From a virus, in the IMG/VR virus record IMGVR_UViG_3300015195_000008, positions 1 to 50,270 of that record: a stretch of DNA of 50,270 nt. The stretch is one strand, 5' to 3'. This document shows, piece by piece, positions 38,701 through 47,217 of the stretch; within the stretch, counting starts at the first letter, position 1; the number at the start of each line of letters is the position of its first letter. Position numbers and translations under genes: made by a program. The notes beneath the pieces are model-generated. The model was not told the DNA's origin. It saw nothing but the letters and a program-made list of their open reading frames with translations, and searched no databases.

Positions 38701-39575
38701 ACACACATTTTAAATACGACTACAACCGAACCGTGAAGTTTGAAGAGTGTTACGAGGACGATCTTCGTATCGACCCAGAAGAGCGCAAAGACATCATAAA
38801 GTCTGGCCTCGTCGTGTACATCCAAGGGAGCTGTGGACTAATAGGAGAATGCTACGGAGCTACTCCTTTCGCTCTGGAGTTCATCGACGAAACTCCCGAA
38901 GACTGTCATCCTTTAGATGAAGAGTCAATATACGTCTGCAACACGAAGATACTCCCCATGTACCAAGGCCAGGGGTACGGGAAAGCCCTCATTGAGGAGT
39001 TCGCCCGGCATGCGTCCGATCAAGGCTACGTGAAGCTCGTTGGTCACGCTACAACCCCAGCCATGAAGCACCTAAGAGAGAAGCAGGGAGCTATCTTTCA
39101 CGAGAAGGGCATCCATGAGAAATGGTACGGTACCGATCGTACAGCGCACTTCTACACCCAGTTCCTTACTCAAGACAAGGACCACAACTGCGGTCCCGTC
39201 GCCCTGGCTTACCTACTCGAGAGATTGGGCAAAAGCTTCCTCGTATACTACCTAGAAGCGTACATGGGCACAGACGAGGAGTACGGCACAAGTCCTGAGT
39301 CTATGGAGGACTTCCTCCGAGACAAGAAAATTCCTTACGAAAGAACCGGCACGTACCTTCGACCCAATTCGATCATCGACATCACAGTAGGAGAACCGGG
39401 AGATGAGGATGGGCATTGGATTGTACTGAATGATATGTACTACAGTACGGAAGGAAGCATGTACTGGAATGTTTACGACCCGGAAAAGGGATTGATTATT
39501 TATACACATGAAATGATTCTGAAAATGTGGAACTCTCCGCGCCACGGCAAAAATAAGGGATTTAAACTGCTATGA
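38697..39575 (+). CDS. GNAT acetyltransferase / C39-like cysteine peptidase fusion
   Basis: 292 residues. Residues ~30-145 are GNAT: YVCNTKILPMYQGQGYGKAL (Q/RxxGxG acetyl-CoA loop) and HLREKQGAIF. Residues ~150-292 are C39/papain-like: Gln in LTQDKDHNCGPVALAYLLER with Cys in NCGP, GTDEEYGTSPESMEDFLR, DGHWIVLNDMYY (His) and WNVYDPEKG (Asp). The Cys-His-Asp triad and oxyanion Gln are all present. GNAT-C39 fusions are known in bacteria, mostly uncharacterised. Here it may modify or cleave a host protein, for example in defence or translation; that is inference. It overlaps both neighbours. Confidence 0.75.
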   Translation: MNTHFKYDYNRTVKFEECYEDDLRIDPEERKDIIKSGLVVYIQGSCGLIGECYGATPFALEFIDETPEDCHPLDEESIYVCNTKILPMYQGQGYGKALIEEFARHASDQGYVKLVGHATTPAMKHLREKQGAIFHEKGIHEKWYGTDRTAHFYTQFLTQDKDHNCGPVALAYLLERLGKSFLVYYLEAYMGTDEEYGTSPESMEDFLRDKKIPYERTGTYLRPNSIIDITVGEPGDEDGHWIVLNDMYYSTEGSMYWNVYDPEKGLIIYTHEMILKMWNSPRHGKNKGFKLL

Positions 39576-40384
39576 GTGAGAAGCTAGTAATCTCCTACAG
39601 TAGCTTAGCAGCGTTCAAGAACTGCCCCAAGAGTTATGAGATAGAGTACGACTGGAAGCGCCAATCGAACCACGAGAACGAGGCTATTAACCGAGGCAGT
39701 ATTTTTCACCGTTACATGGAAGCAGCAGTAAAAGGCCCATATTATGAAGTGTTGCCCGAAGACGCAAACGAAGAGATGTTCCAAATTTCCTCAGACTACC
39801 TTCAAGCTAGAGGTCTACCTGGAAATATAAAGTACGTCGAAGAATCGTTCTACTATGAGATACTGCCTGAAGTTGATTTCCGAATCACGCCTGACCTTGT
39901 GTACGAGAAGGACAGTACAACCTTGATATGCCGCGACTGGAAGACCTTCGGTAAGAGTCCATCGGTAGACATCCATATTAGTGACCAGGCAAGGTTCTAC
40001 ATCGTAGTCCTAGAGGCTCTAAACCCCGGCTACAACGTCGAATTTGAGTTTGAGTACATCCGGTCAGCACGTATCGGAGTACCGCGCCCTAGGAGCCCTG
40101 CATGGACCGCACAAGACAGTTACTTTACCGTTCCTTACTCGTTAAGTCCCCTGCAGAAGGCAGGAACTTGGAGAGACCTCGAAGAAGGTATCATGTCCCT
40201 GGTGGGCGCTAAAGCACGGAAGGTGTGGTACCGCACAGGGAGAATGGGTTTCGGTATGGGGACCTGCACAAACTGCCTACAGAGGCCTTTATGCTCCGAG
40301 GAATGGGAGCACGGGTTTGTAAGCCAGGAGAGGCTACAAGCACTTTCAACAGAGCGAGAATCCCTAAAGATTGAGGATATATGA
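39572..40384 (+). CDS. Cas4/RecB-like Fe-S exonuclease
   Basis: 270 residues. N-terminal SYSSLAAFKNCPKSYEIEY (Cys18), GSIFHRYME (His), RITPDLVYE with LICRDWKTF (PD-(D/E)xK core: Asp, Asp-x-Lys), ISDQARFYIVV (QxxxY) and C-terminal CTNCLQRPLC. Cys18 plus the three C-terminal Cys fit a [4Fe-4S] cluster as in Cas4 and AddB. It is probably the 5'-3' resection nuclease of the recombination module with the following ATPase and SSB-like genes. Start overlaps the stop upstream. Confidence 0.8.
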   Translation: MSEKLVISYSSLAAFKNCPKSYEIEYDWKRQSNHENEAINRGSIFHRYMEAAVKGPYYEVLPEDANEEMFQISSDYLQARGLPGNIKYVEESFYYEILPEVDFRITPDLVYEKDSTTLICRDWKTFGKSPSVDIHISDQARFYIVVLEALNPGYNVEFEFEYIRSARIGVPRPRSPAWTAQDSYFTVPYSLSPLQKAGTWRDLEEGIMSLVGAKARKVWYRTGRMGFGMGTCTNCLQRPLCSEEWEHGFVSQERLQALSTERESLKIEDI

Positions 40385-41127
40385 TTTACTACACAAATTG
40401 TGATGGACACGGGCTAGACTCCGTGCGGAACATAATCCGAGACAACCCTACGGAAATAACCGTGATCGACGGCGGGACCTTTAAGGCGTTCAACGATAAC
40501 GCTACTAAAACCAAGTTCAAAGAGGGAGATACCTTCATAGTCGATACACTCTCAGAACTTTCAGCGAATTTAATCCGTGAGTACCGTTTCCGCAACATGA
40601 AAGAAGGGGAGTCCTTTGAAAGTTACTACAATACGTGGGATAAGACGAACTCCCAATCAGCATATGCTATGGCAGAACAAATCTTCATGCAGAGCATAAA
40701 ACTGCTTCACCATAAAGGAGTTAAGATCATACTGACGATGCACGAAGGTACTCAAATAAACGAAAAGACCGGGTCAAAGACTACTGGGCCAGAGCTGTCT
40801 CCTAAGTTTTTCAACAGGGTAAGCGGCTCATGCAACGCGATGTTCCGTTTGAAAATTGAGTACACCCAAAAACAACAAGAGAATGGGAAGGTGATACCCG
40901 TAGAGAAGCGAATACTTATGATTCGTCCGGTAGAGGACTTCATCTTGAAGTGCCACGCTCCCCCGGAAGAAATAGAGAAAATACCCTTCGAGCTAGTAAA
41001 TCCCACTATCCCTAAACTCCAAGCCAAGTTAGGCTTTGAACCGTCATTCATGGTCGTGTATGGACCTCCCGGAGCAGGGAAATCCACTTTCGTACTCTCG
41101 CAATTCGCAAAGGAGAAAACCAAATGA
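40381..41127 (+). CDS. Sak4-like RecA-fold ATPase, apparently circularly permuted
   Basis: 248 residues. The order is reversed relative to Sak4/RecA-like NTPases: the N-terminus begins with the strand normally just after the P-loop helix (MIYYTNCDGHGLDSVRNIIR), then TFIVDTLSEL (Walker B, Asp55), KIILTMHEG (115-123) and the substrate-loop side, and only at the very end comes FMVVYGPPGAGKSTFVLSQF (Walker A, 228-236). A normal Sak4 has Walker A near residue 15. The frame is clean from end to end, with no stop or frameshift, and both neighbours overlap its ends. Sak4 proteins are ssDNA-annealing/exchange ATPases that work with an SSB. Confidence 0.7.
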   Translation: MIYYTNCDGHGLDSVRNIIRDNPTEITVIDGGTFKAFNDNATKTKFKEGDTFIVDTLSELSANLIREYRFRNMKEGESFESYYNTWDKTNSQSAYAMAEQIFMQSIKLLHHKGVKIILTMHEGTQINEKTGSKTTGPELSPKFFNRVSGSCNAMFRLKIEYTQKQQENGKVIPVEKRILMIRPVEDFILKCHAPPEEIEKIPFELVNPTIPKLQAKLGFEPSFMVVYGPPGAGKSTFVLSQFAKEKTK

Positions 41128-41312
41128 GTCTGTTACAAGAAATGCAAGAAACCCACGGGAGACTCTTAAAAGAAGCAATTTCATACGCAGAGCAGAGAGG
41201 ACTAGAAGGCGCGTACATAGAGCTAACGATTGTAAAAGACAAAAGCAAGCCTGTTGAAGAAGTAGGCAACTCTCACGTTTTTACAAAGCAACTTAAAGGA
41301 GAAACCAAATGA
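41124..41312 (+). CDS. Small hypothetical protein
   Basis: 62 residues, coupled on both sides (ATGA). Helical N-terminus (LLQEMQETHGRLLKEAISYA) then an EL/IVK strand. Between the ATPase and SSB-like genes; probably a recombination-module accessory. Unknown. Confidence 0.65.
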   Translation: MSLLQEMQETHGRLLKEAISYAEQRGLEGAYIELTIVKDKSKPVEEVGNSHVFTKQLKGETK

Positions 41313-41779
41313 GCGGCCTTCGTAAAATCAATCTGTCAGAACTCGCAAGCACCTACGAACCTATCCCAGATGGCGAGTACGAGATCAAATTAGACAACCT
41401 CGACCCTACTGTGTCCGCCGCCGGGAACGATACGGTCAAAGTGACCTACGTTATTACAAAGGGTCCGCATAAAGGCACTGAGATTTTTCAGTGGTACACT
41501 CCGATGTCTACTAAAAACGGTAAAGTGTCCTATATGGGTCTCTCACAAATGGCCTCTATCTACAAGAAAATCGGTGTACATGAGTCGTTATACTCTGAAC
41601 TAAGCACGGACAAGGTCGAAGCCGGTAAACTCTTTCAGAAACTCGTAAAAGGCAAAGTCATGGAAGCTTACGTCACGACGGAGCAGCGCAAAGATGACCC
41701 GAACAAAACCTCTACCCGCGTGAATATCGTCGGACTAGCAGGCGGAACCGTTGCTGAAGAAGTAGAGGAGGAAGAGTAA
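41309..41779 (+). CDS. DUF669-like single-stranded-DNA-binding protein
   Basis: 156 residues. PDGEYEIKLDNLDPTVSAAG, KVTYVITKGPHKGTEIFQWY and GLSQMASIYKKIGV follow the DUF669 order, and the acidic end (AEEVEEEE) is typical of SSBs that recruit partners through their tail. Adjacent to the Sak4-like ATPase, as SSBs commonly are. Binds ssDNA at forks or during annealing. Confidence 0.7.
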   Translation: MSGLRKINLSELASTYEPIPDGEYEIKLDNLDPTVSAAGNDTVKVTYVITKGPHKGTEIFQWYTPMSTKNGKVSYMGLSQMASIYKKIGVHESLYSELSTDKVEAGKLFQKLVKGKVMEAYVTTEQRKDDPNKTSTRVNIVGLAGGTVAEEVEEEE

Positions 41780-42180
41780 TGCCTCTCACTCCAGAGAACA
41801 AGGCGAAGGCGCAAATCAAGAAGTACCTCGACACTCTAGCGCCTTACCTCTTCTACTTCTCGGTACCTGTCGGGCCTCACAGCCGGGCAGGTATCTCAGA
41901 CATCATCTGCTGCTACCAAGGACAGTTCTTGTCGATAGAAGTGAAGAGCCCTGAAGCGTACAAACGAAAGGAACACGGAAGAAGTCCTGCACAATCGAAG
42001 TTCTGTATGGACGTTTACTACGCAGGAGGACACGCTCTTACGTCTTGTGCGCCTGAAGAGATTAAAGAGTACATAGGTCTGTTTATGGGAAAGGTAGATG
42101 AAGGACTGTTTTTAAGACGAAAGGAAATAATGACTCCGTGGGTATCCCAACACTCCTTAGAAGAGGAAAAAGGGAAATAA
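41779..42180 (+). CDS. VRR-NUC nuclease
   Basis: 133 residues. PD-(D/E)xK VRR-NUC pattern: VGPHSRAGISDIICCYQG (Asp), FLSIEVKSPE (Glu-x-Lys) and SPAQSKFCMDVYYAGGHAL. Such phage proteins act as Holliday junction or branched-DNA nucleases. Last gene of the rightward operon. It overlaps, tail to tail, the leftward gene at 42083. Confidence 0.85.
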   Translation: MPLTPENKAKAQIKKYLDTLAPYLFYFSVPVGPHSRAGISDIICCYQGQFLSIEVKSPEAYKRKEHGRSPAQSKFCMDVYYAGGHALTSCAPEEIKEYIGLFMGKVDEGLFLRRKEIMTPWVSQHSLEEEKGK

Positions 42181-42340
42181 CGGCTATAGCCTTCATCAAC
42201 TTCTCAATGACGTTTATGCGTTTCAGAACCGTATTAGTCTTCTCCACAACACCCATACTCCGCTGAGACGCCGAGATCCAAATACCAAAAAGGGCTTCGT
42301 CATGTAAGGCAAGCTCTTTTTGCATTTCAGCCTGCGTCAT
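42083..42340 (-). CDS. Small protein with a membrane segment, end of the late arm
   Basis: 85 residues; ATG overlaps the upstream stop (ATGA). Helical N-terminus, one membrane-like span (LMKAIAVISLFPLLRSVGI). The last 98 bases run opposite to the VRR-NUC gene. Coupling to the upstream gene is the main evidence. Unknown; could be a second lysis or virion membrane protein. Confidence 0.55.
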   Translation of the reverse strand: MTQAEMQKELALHDEALFGIWISASQRSMGVVEKTNTVLKRINVIEKLMKAIAVISLFPLLRSVGIPTESLFPFVLKTVLHLPFP

Positions 42341-44592
42341 CTAGGCAACCATTCAAATGCGTGCTTCTTGGTGAATCGTTCATCTGCTTTCTCCGTTTTC
42401 TGCGATGGGTGATGGTGGATATGTTGATTGAGAGCGCCCATGATAGCAGCCGCCAAATGGTCTGTCAAAGTCATGTTTTGTCCAGCGAATGATTTGCCTT
42501 GTACGTTCTCAGCCAGGCCAGTAACCATGCCCAGGGGAGCAATGTGAGTCTCAGCTATGTCGAGGAGTCCCTTGTCCCAAGTCTCGCCGGTTTTTGAAGG
42601 GTGAGTCCAGTCGTTCGCTAGTCTGTTACCGTCAACCCACAGTTCGGGCATTGATGAACTGCTTAATGCGTAACCCACGGGATTGAAAACAGCTTTCGCG
42701 GACTCCGTAACCGGATCTCCAGAGGTGAGTTCATCCCTATGGGCTCCTTCACGGTTCTTCTGGTTCTGGTCCCGAAGACGGGCTACGGTCAGGTAGTTTA
42801 TAGGGTTCTCCTTCACGGAGTCGATGACTGCCTTCGGCAGAATGCCAAGATGGTACGCAACGAACGGACCGCCGATCGCAGAGAAGAACTTCACAAACGC
42901 CGACTGATTCGTGTAGTCCCCTAACTTCTTATTGATTAACGCGCCTTTGAGGTATTCTTCCTTAGAACCAGGGGAGGAGGGGCCTAGAACGTGGTCTAAA
43001 TGGTCAAGCAAGCCTGCTCTCCACCCATGCTCCATCTTCCCTAGGAGACTGCTCATCTTGTTTACCGCTTCAGCGTAACCGGGGAAGTAGTTGGGGGTAT
43101 GTCCTCCGATGTAATCCGGCGTACCGGAACCCATGGAGTCTAGGCGTCCTTTCACGACATGGTCGATAGGTCTGACCATGTGAGCGACGCCGTGAGCCAT
43201 CGCATTCATGCCGCCGCCGAGGGCGGATAACGTGCCGACGTTGGAGATGCCGTGAGGAAGAGGGTCAAGCTCAATACCCGCTCTACCTATGTCCGAAATC
43301 TTCTTCGTCCTCCTGGCTATGTCTTTGATGAGCTTGTCCTCAGGAGCTTTATACTGGCTCCAGTTGATCGCTCCACTCTTAGTCAGGGACTTGCCAGGAG
43401 CATGAGGCGAGAATACGTCGTTTGACTTACGCGCTAGCTCGTTATCATGGATATTGTCTCGGAGGTGCTTGAACGCCTCGAGGCGCTCGTCGGGAGTCAT
43501 CGCGCGTATCTCTTGCGACGTGTAGCTCTTCGTTAAGGAGCCAGAAGCCGGGGATGCAGAATGAAGGCTTGGATGCAGAACCGTAGCCGCTGCTGCAGAC
43601 CGCTTTGGAGATCCGTGTGCATGTACGTACTGCGCGTACCGTTGTACGGACTTATTCGCGTCATTAGCCACTTCTGCGTCGTGTAAGCTGTCCTTGTGTT
43701 TGGCGACCCGTTGGGCGTTCTCGAGCTGAATACGTACGTCGCGACCTTCGTGAGTCAGCCCGGCACGTAACAGGTCAGGTCTAGTTACGAACGTGTCCTC
43801 AAGGGTCCTGTGAGCGTTAGAGGCCATGTTCTTCGAGTTCTGGACGGCAGTCTTGAGATGAGCGAACGCGGGACCTGCTCCGTGGGCTGCCAGGTGATTA
43901 TAAACGTGCCCTGCAACAAGACGCGAGGTCCTCGCTCCAGCGTCTAGCAGAGGCTTCGTAGCCGGGTTCCTAACGGCTGCGACGGCTGCATGATGGATCA
44001 TCGTCGTAATCGGAGGGACCTCCTTGACCACTCCGAGATTCCGAAGAGCTGTACCGGCGTCGGATATGACTGCGAACGGGTCTCCGATCGTATCAGTAGC
44101 GACGTTGTTAACAGTCTTTAATGCGTTCTTAACATAAGGCTTAAGTTGGTTCAAGGCGTACCAGTTGCGCCCGTTTATCATCGTGTCGATGTCGGCGTCA
44201 TTGGACAGACCGAGGCCTGTCTGGAGTACGGAACGGGCCTTCTGTACCTTGGCATCGGTAGGGTGCCACACGAGGTCACTGACATTGTGCAGCGAATCCT
44301 GGAAGCTCGACTTATTGTGGATGTTCTCTGCAATGGCTCCCTCTAACCGTTGAGGGGCTCCAGCGGCTTGAATGATCGACCCTAACGGGTGATTACTGAG
44401 CTGTTTCCATGCGTCCCAAGTGCCTGATGACCAATGAGCCAAATGTTGCCTGACCTGCGTTCCGTTGTAATGAGGCATGAAAGGAGCGGCCTTGGGTTTA
44501 ACGGAAGGAGCCCCTCCTTGAGGGGCTGAAGGTAGATCGTGTTGAGGTACCTCGGAGCTTGTTGGAAGATCCGATTCAGGAACCTCAGTCAT
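42337..44592 (-). CDS. Large internal/ejection-type virion protein
   Basis: 751 residues from ATG 44592, which overlaps the upstream stop; a reading five codons longer exists. Pro/Ser-rich N-terminus, then long Ala/His-rich helical segments, and a Gly-rich C-terminal half. No enzyme motif recognised. Size and position (last big gene of the late arm, beside coiled-coil and Gln-rich proteins) suit an internal virion protein ejected with DNA, as T7 gp15/16, but no homology is claimed. Confidence 0.6.
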   Translation of the reverse strand: MTEVPESDLPTSSEVPQHDLPSAPQGGAPSVKPKAAPFMPHYNGTQVRQHLAHWSSGTWDAWKQLSNHPLGSIIQAAGAPQRLEGAIAENIHNKSSFQDSLHNVSDLVWHPTDAKVQKARSVLQTGLGLSNDADIDTMINGRNWYALNQLKPYVKNALKTVNNVATDTIGDPFAVISDAGTALRNLGVVKEVPPITTMIHHAAVAAVRNPATKPLLDAGARTSRLVAGHVYNHLAAHGAGPAFAHLKTAVQNSKNMASNAHRTLEDTFVTRPDLLRAGLTHEGRDVRIQLENAQRVAKHKDSLHDAEVANDANKSVQRYAQYVHAHGSPKRSAAAATVLHPSLHSASPASGSLTKSYTSQEIRAMTPDERLEAFKHLRDNIHDNELARKSNDVFSPHAPGKSLTKSGAINWSQYKAPEDKLIKDIARRTKKISDIGRAGIELDPLPHGISNVGTLSALGGGMNAMAHGVAHMVRPIDHVVKGRLDSMGSGTPDYIGGHTPNYFPGYAEAVNKMSSLLGKMEHGWRAGLLDHLDHVLGPSSPGSKEEYLKGALINKKLGDYTNQSAFVKFFSAIGGPFVAYHLGILPKAVIDSVKENPINYLTVARLRDQNQKNREGAHRDELTSGDPVTESAKAVFNPVGYALSSSSMPELWVDGNRLANDWTHPSKTGETWDKGLLDIAETHIAPLGMVTGLAENVQGKSFAGQNMTLTDHLAAAIMGALNQHIHHHPSQKTEKADERFTKKHAFEWLPR

Positions 44593-45889
44593 AATTCCAC
44601 TTACCATTCGTGTAGGTCATAGGCTTACCGCTCTTGGACATACTCTTAGAACCTTCTTGAGGGTTAGAACCGGAAGCCTTGCGAGGAAGGATGTTGCTCT
44701 GCTTACCGCTGTGCTGAGTAATAGCCATACCTTGGGGTTCGTACCCTTGAACCATGCTCTGGGCTCTCTTCTGTTTCTGTTTTAAAGCTGCAAGGGAGTC
44801 ATTCAGTCTGTGAACATTCGATTGAAGCTGTATTCCCATTTGATTTTCAGGCTGAATCACGCCGTCGGTTTGGGTTGCAGCGTACGCCTCTAAGGTCTTT
44901 TCGGCTGAGTCTAACTGCCCCTGAGTCTTTTCTACGTACCCGTCTAACTCTTTAGTGAAGCCCATCACGTTCTTCAGAGAATTAGGGCTCGTGTCATACT
45001 GCAGTCTAGCAATCTGCAAGTCTATTTCTTTGCCTCTGTCGTCTAGGCTCCTCTGCATAAGTGCGAGTCTGGGACCTACAGCAGAGGCTTCGACTCTCGC
45101 CTTATTTGCCTGAGCGTACAGCCCAACAATTTTGGCCTGCATGTAGCCTTTTTGTTCCGATGTCGTAGCTTCCACTAAAGCGGCCTTGGCACCATTTAGC
45201 CTCTGCCAAGTAGGCAGTTTTACGTCGTCTACATGCTCTTTGTGCAAGTCGTATTGACGCCGGGTGTCTGCGTTCTGTTGACCTGTATCTGCCTTTTTAC
45301 GTTCAGTTTCTTCTTTGTACGAATGAACAGGATTAGCAGACATGAAGCCAGCATCAACACCGCCGATGTCCCTCATCTGTGCCTTGCGGGAATTAGGATC
45401 TAGTCCCGCATAATACTGCTTTTGTTCCTCTGTGAGGTCGGAAAACTGCTTAGCTTTTATAGCGTCGGTATCAATGCTCCCATCTTTACCTAACACAACG
45501 GGTATGCCCAATAAATTGGATTGCTTAATATAATTCTCCCGAACACTCGGGTCTTTCAACAGGTCAGGATGGATCAACGCCTGCCTACGGATATTGTCCA
45601 CAGTCGTCTGTGCCGTAGACATCTGTTCGGCCTTAGCATCTTTAGCGAGACCTGCCTGAAGGGCAGTGTTCTCGATTCCTTGATGCTGAATGGTGGACTC
45701 GTCCATCTTCTGTTTCTCGTCGGCTTCTCGAGTTTTCTGTTTGTTCTCAATACCCTGCTGCTTTTCGGCCACCTTGCCTGCATGTGCAGCTTGGAACCCT
45801 TGGAGCCCCTGAGTAAGGAAGCCCATGAGTCCTCCGCCAGAGGCGTAGCCTCCGCCGCTTGATACGTCCGGTGTAACGAATCCGCTCAT
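44585..45889 (-). CDS. Coiled-coil internal virion-type protein
   Basis: 434 residues, AGGAGA site. A Gly-rich start (PDVSSGGGYASGGGLMGFL) is followed by ~350 residues of charged, Gln-rich helices. No catalytic motif. Probably partners the 751-residue protein in an ejection complex. Confidence 0.6.
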   Translation of the reverse strand: MSGFVTPDVSSGGGYASGGGLMGFLTQGLQGFQAAHAGKVAEKQQGIENKQKTREADEKQKMDESTIQHQGIENTALQAGLAKDAKAEQMSTAQTTVDNIRRQALIHPDLLKDPSVRENYIKQSNLLGIPVVLGKDGSIDTDAIKAKQFSDLTEEQKQYYAGLDPNSRKAQMRDIGGVDAGFMSANPVHSYKEETERKKADTGQQNADTRRQYDLHKEHVDDVKLPTWQRLNGAKAALVEATTSEQKGYMQAKIVGLYAQANKARVEASAVGPRLALMQRSLDDRGKEIDLQIARLQYDTSPNSLKNVMGFTKELDGYVEKTQGQLDSAEKTLEAYAATQTDGVIQPENQMGIQLQSNVHRLNDSLAALKQKQKRAQSMVQGYEPQGMAITQHSGKQSNILPRKASGSNPQEGSKSMSKSGKPMTYTNGKWNYD

Positions 45890-45891
45890 GT

Positions 45892-47217
45892 CTATCTCCT
45901 CATCGAATCGTTTGTACTATACCCGTATTTGAGCATTTCTTCGACATCTTTAAGTATAATCGATGCAGCATCGGTCCGATACATTAAATCCTGCACTGAC
46001 AACTTCTCCAGAAACTTGTAAATCGACTCGAAGCCCTTTGTTATTGAGGGAGACTCCGTGCAGGCTACTCCAACAAACCCAGTGGGATCGGATACGTAGA
46101 GGTCTTTTTGCTCGTCCCATGATACTCCCACTCCAACAAAAAACTTATCCCAAATCCCGTCATAGCCCTTGATACGTATACCCAGAGCGGAACTCTTGTC
46201 GAGCTTCACTTCGTTCGGGTACGGAGGTACCGAGAGCCTAACCGCGTGGTAGCACGTATCGACCTTGAAGAAGCTGTTCACATCCTGGCCGAGAACAAGA
46301 GCCTTCAGGAACTCATATAGGGAGGTGATCCCTCTCTGTGAAGTAAGCTCCGAGTCGATGCCGAGGCGGGGAGTCCACTCGAGGAACCAGGCTCCTTGCT
46401 TGTTAAGGATGCAGTTTACATCGTATAATCCAGGAGGAGCGTTGTTTAGACGGAACTCAACCTCGAGCTTATCGAAGTGAAGTTGTTCGTGTAGCTTAGA
46501 CTCTTCTGTGTAGAACCAAACGGTGTTTAAGGAGCACCCAGTAGCGGGTCCTTTGTTATTGTTCATTAGTTTCTTGTTCTCTATTGTTCCTTCGTATGGA
46601 CCCACAAAAGACTTACCGTTGAACCATCTGGCTGTACTAACCGCAACACCCTTAATCTTCTCCTGAAGAATGCAAGCAATATTATCCCCAAATCTCTCAG
46701 TGACATGTTCAAGGTGCTCCATAATCTGCTTCGTGTCTTTGCTTACCAGGGTTACGTCTGACCCGAGGAACTTGTTTGACTTCCAAGCCCATCCACCGTC
46801 GCCATGTTCTTGGTCAGGGTCAGACTCGAGGAACTTCACTGCCGCAGAAATAGAGGTGAACTTCTTGGTAGGAGGGCAGAGGATACCAACCTTCTCTGCA
46901 AGCTCCATGCCCCAATCACGATCCTTCTCGAGCTTGTCCATAAAAGGACCAGAGCCAATAACAAGTTTGCCCTTTTTACGAAGTTCCTCGGCGAACTCGC
47001 CTGCGCCCGAGCAGTCAAAGAAGTAGATCGTTTGAGGATCTTCCTCTCCCCAGGCTAGCCACTCTTCTTTGCTTTCGGTTAGAGGAACGAGTCCTTCTCC
47101 GACTTTGCGAGAGTCCTTCAGTTGGTGGTAAACGAGAACCTCACAGCCCTCGTCAAAAAGACGCCTTGCCCAAGCGATAGAAGAGCCTTCAAAAATATAA
47201 AAAGCGAAGCGAGTCAT
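45892..47217 (-). CDS. ATP-grasp enzyme resembling PurD
   Basis: 441 residues. The order is that of phosphoribosylamine-glycine ligase-like ATP-grasp proteins: an N-terminal Rossmann-like part (IYFFDCSGAGEFAEEL), GSGPFMDKLEKDRDWGMELA, then VGILCPPTKKF, ATP-site strands (ACILQEKIKGVAVSTARW), ENKKLMNNNKGPATGCSLNT and WFLEWTPRLGIDS (metal-binding Glu/Arg). Such enzymes join a carboxylate to an amine with ATP. Its place between virion genes, in the same operon and coupled by ATGA overlap, suggests it modifies a virion or host molecule; the substrate is unknown. Confidence 0.65.
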   Translation of the reverse strand: MTRFAFYIFEGSSIAWARRLFDEGCEVLVYHQLKDSRKVGEGLVPLTESKEEWLAWGEEDPQTIYFFDCSGAGEFAEELRKKGKLVIGSGPFMDKLEKDRDWGMELAEKVGILCPPTKKFTSISAAVKFLESDPDQEHGDGGWAWKSNKFLGSDVTLVSKDTKQIMEHLEHVTERFGDNIACILQEKIKGVAVSTARWFNGKSFVGPYEGTIENKKLMNNNKGPATGCSLNTVWFYTEESKLHEQLHFDKLEVEFRLNNAPPGLYDVNCILNKQGAWFLEWTPRLGIDSELTSQRGITSLYEFLKALVLGQDVNSFFKVDTCYHAVRLSVPPYPNEVKLDKSSALGIRIKGYDGIWDKFFVGVGVSWDEQKDLYVSDPTGFVGVACTESPSITKGFESIYKFLEKLSVQDLMYRTDAASIILKDVEEMLKYGYSTNDSMRR

